Assembly: GCA_004352715.1 (NCBI GenBank)
Contig: SCFE01000057.1
Coordinates: 1,388,204-1,452,203, forward strand
Length of the DNA stretch: 64,000 nt
Origin: Hofstenia miamia
Lineage: Eukaryota > Xenacoelomorpha > Acoela
Reading direction: 5' to 3'
Both the position numbers and the translations under genes were made by a program. Position 1 is the first letter of the stretch. Each line of letters begins with the position of its first letter. Below are positions 60,286-64,000 of the stretch, piece after piece. The notes beneath the pieces were generated by a model. That model worked only from the letters and a program-made list of their open reading frames with translations. It was not told the DNA's origin and did no database searches.

Positions 60286-61960
60286 GTTCATATTTTCTAA
60301 GTATTTTTTAAATATTTCTCTATACATTTTAATGTTCGAATTTATTCATTTTCTATTAAATTTCAATTTTATATCTTGTTCAGTCAGTAATAATTTTGGT
60401 ACAAATATATTTAGATGTTTAAAGGCGGGGAAAATAGAATAATGGCGATGTGCCTCCTACATGTTGTATTAATAAAACGATAGGCGGAAGATGGAAGATG
60501 TATCATCTTCATTCAAAATAACGCACATATACAGAGATGCTTTTTGTGATCAGTAAATATTTTAAGAAAATTACTGAAATTGCAATGAAGAGTTTTCCTC
60601 GAAAGTGTTTTCAATGTGGTATGTAGCCGAAAAACCCAGCAATATAGTATTGTCTAGGCTGACAATTCATGCAATGCAAAGGCTATCCTTTGGAATCGTA
60701 ATGCTTCATATCATCAATAGTGGACTATTTCATAAAGTGTTTTAATATATCATTGATGCTATTTTTTACAATATATGTTGATATTTCAATGTTTCTTTCG
60801 CTTTTTCTTGTTAATTAACATTACAGTATATAAAGTTGAATTGTATTTTTAACATAATGCAAATTGCGTTTATTAAAAGTAATCAATTATTTTTACGTAT
60901 ATTTAATAAATTAAAGGGTTGGTTATTTAAAATGTAAGGAAGTGAAACAAGTAAAATAATTGGAAATAGATGTTTACTTAAAATATTTTATTAGCAAAAA
61001 GTTTGTGAATAATCATTAATAAAATTTTTTAATAGACTTATGATCTTTCCCTGTGGAAGAGATCAATCAAATATGGAATTTATTTTTTTCATGACAAACA
61101 ATTGTTCTTGTTATAAAATGACATTCATTTTTAGAACACATATCCAGCTTTTAACAAAGCAAATTGCAGTTTATAGTTATAATATATCAAATACTCATTC
61201 TTAGAAAGTGCAATTCAGACCCTTAGCCACAGGGGGAGGGGCTAACCCCCGCCTGAACAACAAAGCTAAAAGCAAAATCAGAAAAAGTCAAAATAAAAAT
61301 TGTCAATTATTCTTTCAAACCATGGTTGTATGTAAAAAATTTAGCTGGTAGTTACCACCCAAACTTCCGCATTCAATATTAAACAACATTGTGTAGTGCT
61401 TGCCAAGCTTTCCATGCTATGATATAATGCTTGCAAAAAAATGGATAACTAATTTGTGATATAATATATGACAAGCGCTGGAAGCGAGGATGTTACGCTT
61501 TCAAAGAAATGTATACAACTTCCACTAGGGCCCTCAATCAATGGGGTTTGTTGATGTTTTTTGTTGCAATTATCTTTATCAATCTGAAATTTAACTGTTT
61601 TTGATGCGCTGTTGAAGGGATTGAAAGACATTGATGAAGTGTGAACACAGATAGTAGGTGAATATGCATGAATTATATTAGCTGTTTTAAACAGCACTTG
61701 GTTGCTGTTTGCTATTAACAGCAGTGCTATTGGGAGCTTTGCTGATTTACTCTGCACAGTTGTGCGAAGAGGTTAGTAGTTCACATATCAATTCACTAAC
61801 GTTGATTAATTTAAGTCGTCTATTTTGTATCAATGCAAGTGCCATTGAGCATTGAATGTTGATTCAGTGGTATAAATTCTGTAAATAAAATCTCTAAGGA
61901 TCTAGGTATCTCAACAATAACACCATATTTAATTGTAACTCTCGATTGCAAATGACTTGC
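56100..61960. other. AT-rich stretch without recognised genes
   Basis: TA arrays at 59873-59911 and 60252-60282. A small CCGGTCGGGTTGGGTC/GACCCG word cluster at 58310-58410 and a G/C-run sequence at 61215-61255 (CAGACCCTTAGCCACAGGGG, then GGGGCTAACCCCC) look like decayed transposon ends. The minus open frame at 61449-61757 (102 codons, Ser-rich) is not recognised. Confidence 0.45.
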
Positions 61961-61989
61961 TCACTGCCCACTGTACCTTTAAAGGTAAA

Positions 61990-63400
61990 AATCAATAAGG
62001 TCCCATAATTCATTATTAGATTAGTTTAACTAACTACGGGTTGGTGAAATTTTTACTTTGTTGAAAATTTATCACTTTGGGCGAAATCAATATGAGCTCT
62101 TTCAAATGGAAGTACAGTTGATTGCCATTTGTGCGTTGAGTGTGAGTGAAAGTACGAGGATTTTCTTTTTTGAGAAACTTCACACAAATGAATTACTTGT
62201 GTTACTGTACGTTCTAATGATGGCCACTAGCAATGACTTCACAAGAAACATTAATATTTGACATTTCATCTTCATTCATTTTAATGGAATGCATTCGAAC
62301 TAAGCAGTATGCATGCTCAATGTTTCTTGGATTGCAGTATGAAGCATCATGGTCATATTCCATTAATTTCATCGCCCATCTCAATGAACGCGCAGATTTT
62401 TTGGATAACTTTGAATTTTATTTTAAAATGAATTCCATTGGACGGTGGTCTGTCATAATCTCAAAATGGGTTAACTTGTTTGTGGCACAGATAATCTGCA
62501 ATGACTCCCTTTCTATTTGAGCATAGTTTTTCCAGAGTTAGATAAGGCTCTTGACAAGCAGTGAATTAATCTCCCCTCTTGAGTGAGTGTTTATTCTGTA
62601 GACGGATTATACGCTACTAATATGGGATAGCTCCCAATCGCTGTTATTTGTTAATTTGTATCCTCTTCTTGAGTTTATTTTCATAAAAACTCTGTGCTTT
62701 TACTTCGAAGTGAATTTAAGGGCTCTTTGATTTTACTAAAATTTGGAAGAAACATCGAGAACAAATTTGCAAGTTTCTTTCTGTCACGTGCGTTTCTTAA
62801 TTGTTCCAAAATTGCAACTTTATTGGGGTCAGGTGCAACGGTTCTATTTTTCAACATATATCTTATAATCGGACAACTGTTGAAAACTGATTTATCTTTA
62901 AAAATCTTGCCTGAGGTTGCTTGACTTTTAACTGATACATTTGAAACAAGATTTGTCTTAGTCGGTGCAGGTAGAAGAATGTCATCTAGGGTCCAATATG
63001 TTTTCAATAACTAGTTGGAAAATTTCTGATTCAGTAGGAACTTCTTCAGGTAATCGGAAGAAACGAAATAATCTCCACGGTTTTGTTAGTGTTGTAATAG
63101 GTTGACTTGATTTGAAAATATCCATCTTTTAGATCAATACGATCAAAATACTTAAAGACTTTTTGTGAGAATTTCCTGAATGTTAGGCATCTGATAAGCA
63201 TCTTATATAATCCAATTGTTCACTCCAGTTTCTTTTTAGTCACAAGTTATACGAAGTTTTTCTATTTGGCTTTTTTGCAATTACGATAGGATATGTCCAT
63301 TCAGAACTAGAGAGTGACGGTATGACTTCAGGGGACCCGATCAAAATATTCACTACCCGTAACAGACCCGAAAATTTATAACTAACCCTAACTCTAACCT
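61990..63400 (-). mobile_element. Ty3/gypsy pol remnant (reverse transcriptase, RNase H, start of integrase)
   Basis: Reading down the minus strand from 63.3 kb: SSEWTYPIVIAKKPN, YFDRIDLKDGYFQI and FRFFRLPEE in shifting frames are reverse transcriptase blocks. 63007-62681 holds TVAPDPNKVAILEQL and NLFSMFLPNFSKI, the reverse transcriptase to RNase H connection. 62.55-62.25 kb gives YAQIERESLQII, MTDHRPMEFIL and LRWAMKLMEYDHDASYC, the RNase H domain. Near 62.10 kb VLPFERAHIDFA marks an integrase segment, but the zinc-binding HHCC region is missing, so an internal deletion is likely. The YxDD part is not seen. LTRs were not found; a word cluster at 63340-63400 interrupts its 5' side. Confidence 0.75.
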
Positions 63401-63420
63401 AATCCGACCCAAAACATAGA
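63330..63420. repeat. ACCCGA-word cluster near the Ty3 remnant
   Basis: GGACCCGATC, CTACCCG, AGACCCGAAAA and TCCGACCCAAAA lie within 80 bases, in the style of the other word clusters. It may be a small element inserted in the Ty3-type remnant. Confidence 0.35.
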
Positions 63421-63523
63421 TATTGACTTAGTCGTTGTTTAACATTTTGGATCTCTCCAAATATATGTTGATCAAAATCAGTAATTTCTGATATTGTTAA
63501 GCACATCAAATGTTTGGTAGTAC

Positions 63524-63912
63524 CAGACATGTCAACGAGCCGAGCTTCTAACGAGCCGAGCCGAGCCGAGCCGAGCTTGAGTACATTATTTGATATACAA
63601 CGAGCCCAAAACGATTCTATTTTAACCAAAGATATTTATAGTTCTGCTTGTTAATTTGATTATGGATATTTTTCTTAGTTTTTGCAGTCAATATGCCTTT
63701 CCTATAATCTTAATTAAGAAATGTTTATTAAATAATAGGAAAAGCTATGCAAAAAATTCTTTGAGAACAATTTTTTTAAAAAATTTCGAGCTAAAGAGAG
63801 CCTCAATGAAAGATTGATGTGGCAAGCCTATCCGAGCCGAGTCGAGCCGAGCCGAACTTACTCAAAATATAAACGAGCTCAGCTTCGAACTTTCGGCTCG
63901 TTGACAAGTCTG
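63524..63912. mobile_element. 389 bp non-autonomous hAT-like element with CCGAGC words and target-site duplication
   Basis: The left end CAGACATGTCAACGAGCCGA and the reverse-complemented right end CAGACTTGTCAACGAGCCGA match at 19 of 20 bases. The flanking 8-mers are GGTAGTAC (63516-63523) and GGTAATAC (63913-63920), 7 of 8, the hAT duplication size. GAGCCGAGC words are piled at both ends and the middle is plain AT-rich DNA. It carries no transposase. The open frame at 63399-63629 straddles its left border and is not a gene. Confidence 0.88.
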
Positions 63913-64000
63913 GGTAATACTTAATGTCTTGGATATGGTAGTTAACACAAGTACCTTTTTATTCAAACAATCTAATATTCGTTGACAGTACCCAAACCGA

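Noticed and set aside
1-64000. CRISPR arrays, operons, phage or plasmid modules, tRNA or rRNA genes
   Set aside because: No regular spacer-repeat array, bacterial gene cluster or RNA-gene signature is visible; introns, LINEs and microsatellites point to an animal nuclear genome.

Overview
This window is AT-rich, gene-poor DNA from an animal, probably an invertebrate. The evidence is one gene split by GT-AG introns, many (TA)n microsatellites, several fossil non-LTR retrotransposons and a Ty3-type element, DNA transposons of the hAT and Tc1 types, and runs of N typical of a draft assembly. I cannot name the species. Nothing bacterial or phage-like is present, and I see no CRISPR array, tRNA or rRNA.

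The only convincing host gene lies on the + strand from about 7.0 to 22.7 kb. Six exons (7003-7171, 16673-16959, 20303-20471, 21665-21736, 21944-22090, 22432-22724) join with matching intron phases. They form the 3' part (378 codons) of a C2H2 zinc-finger protein with eight fingers and a C-terminal PLDLS motif, the docking site for the CtBP corepressor. This predicts a DNA-binding repressor. The 5' exon or exons were not found. The first intron seen is 9.5 kb long and holds only repeats and unassigned DNA.

Almost everything else recognisable is mobile-element debris. At 0.8-4.1 kb there is a 0.9 kb direct repeat around a gap. At 7.67, 26.6-28.7, 28.9-30.4, 46.6-47.8, 51.9-52.4 and 53.5-56.0 kb there are broken LINE reverse transcriptases or AP endonucleases. 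At 43.5-46.0 kb lies a LINE with a restriction-like endonuclease (R4/Dong-like) whose reverse transcriptase core is inverted. At 25.5-25.9 kb is a Tc1-type transposase remnant, and at 62.0-63.4 kb a Ty3/gypsy pol remnant. hAT-type elements with terminal inverted repeats (TIRs) occur at 17.5, 31.0-32.8, 47.8-48.5 and 63.5-63.9 kb, with a hAT-like transposase fragment at 33.2 kb (duplicated by the assembly at 33.8 kb). Two related MITEs lie at 40.6-41.2 and 48.7-49.2 kb.

The most interesting points are the zinc-finger gene and its intron layout, a recurring class of elements built from one short word repeated in both orientations (CCGAGC, ACCCG, ATTAATCG, TTTACAGC or ATCGACTTTTATC), and the inverted core of the R4/Dong-like element. 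Several striking repeats are probably assembly artefacts: an exact 576 bp duplication joined by a single N, and near-identical sequence on both sides of a 1000-N gap.
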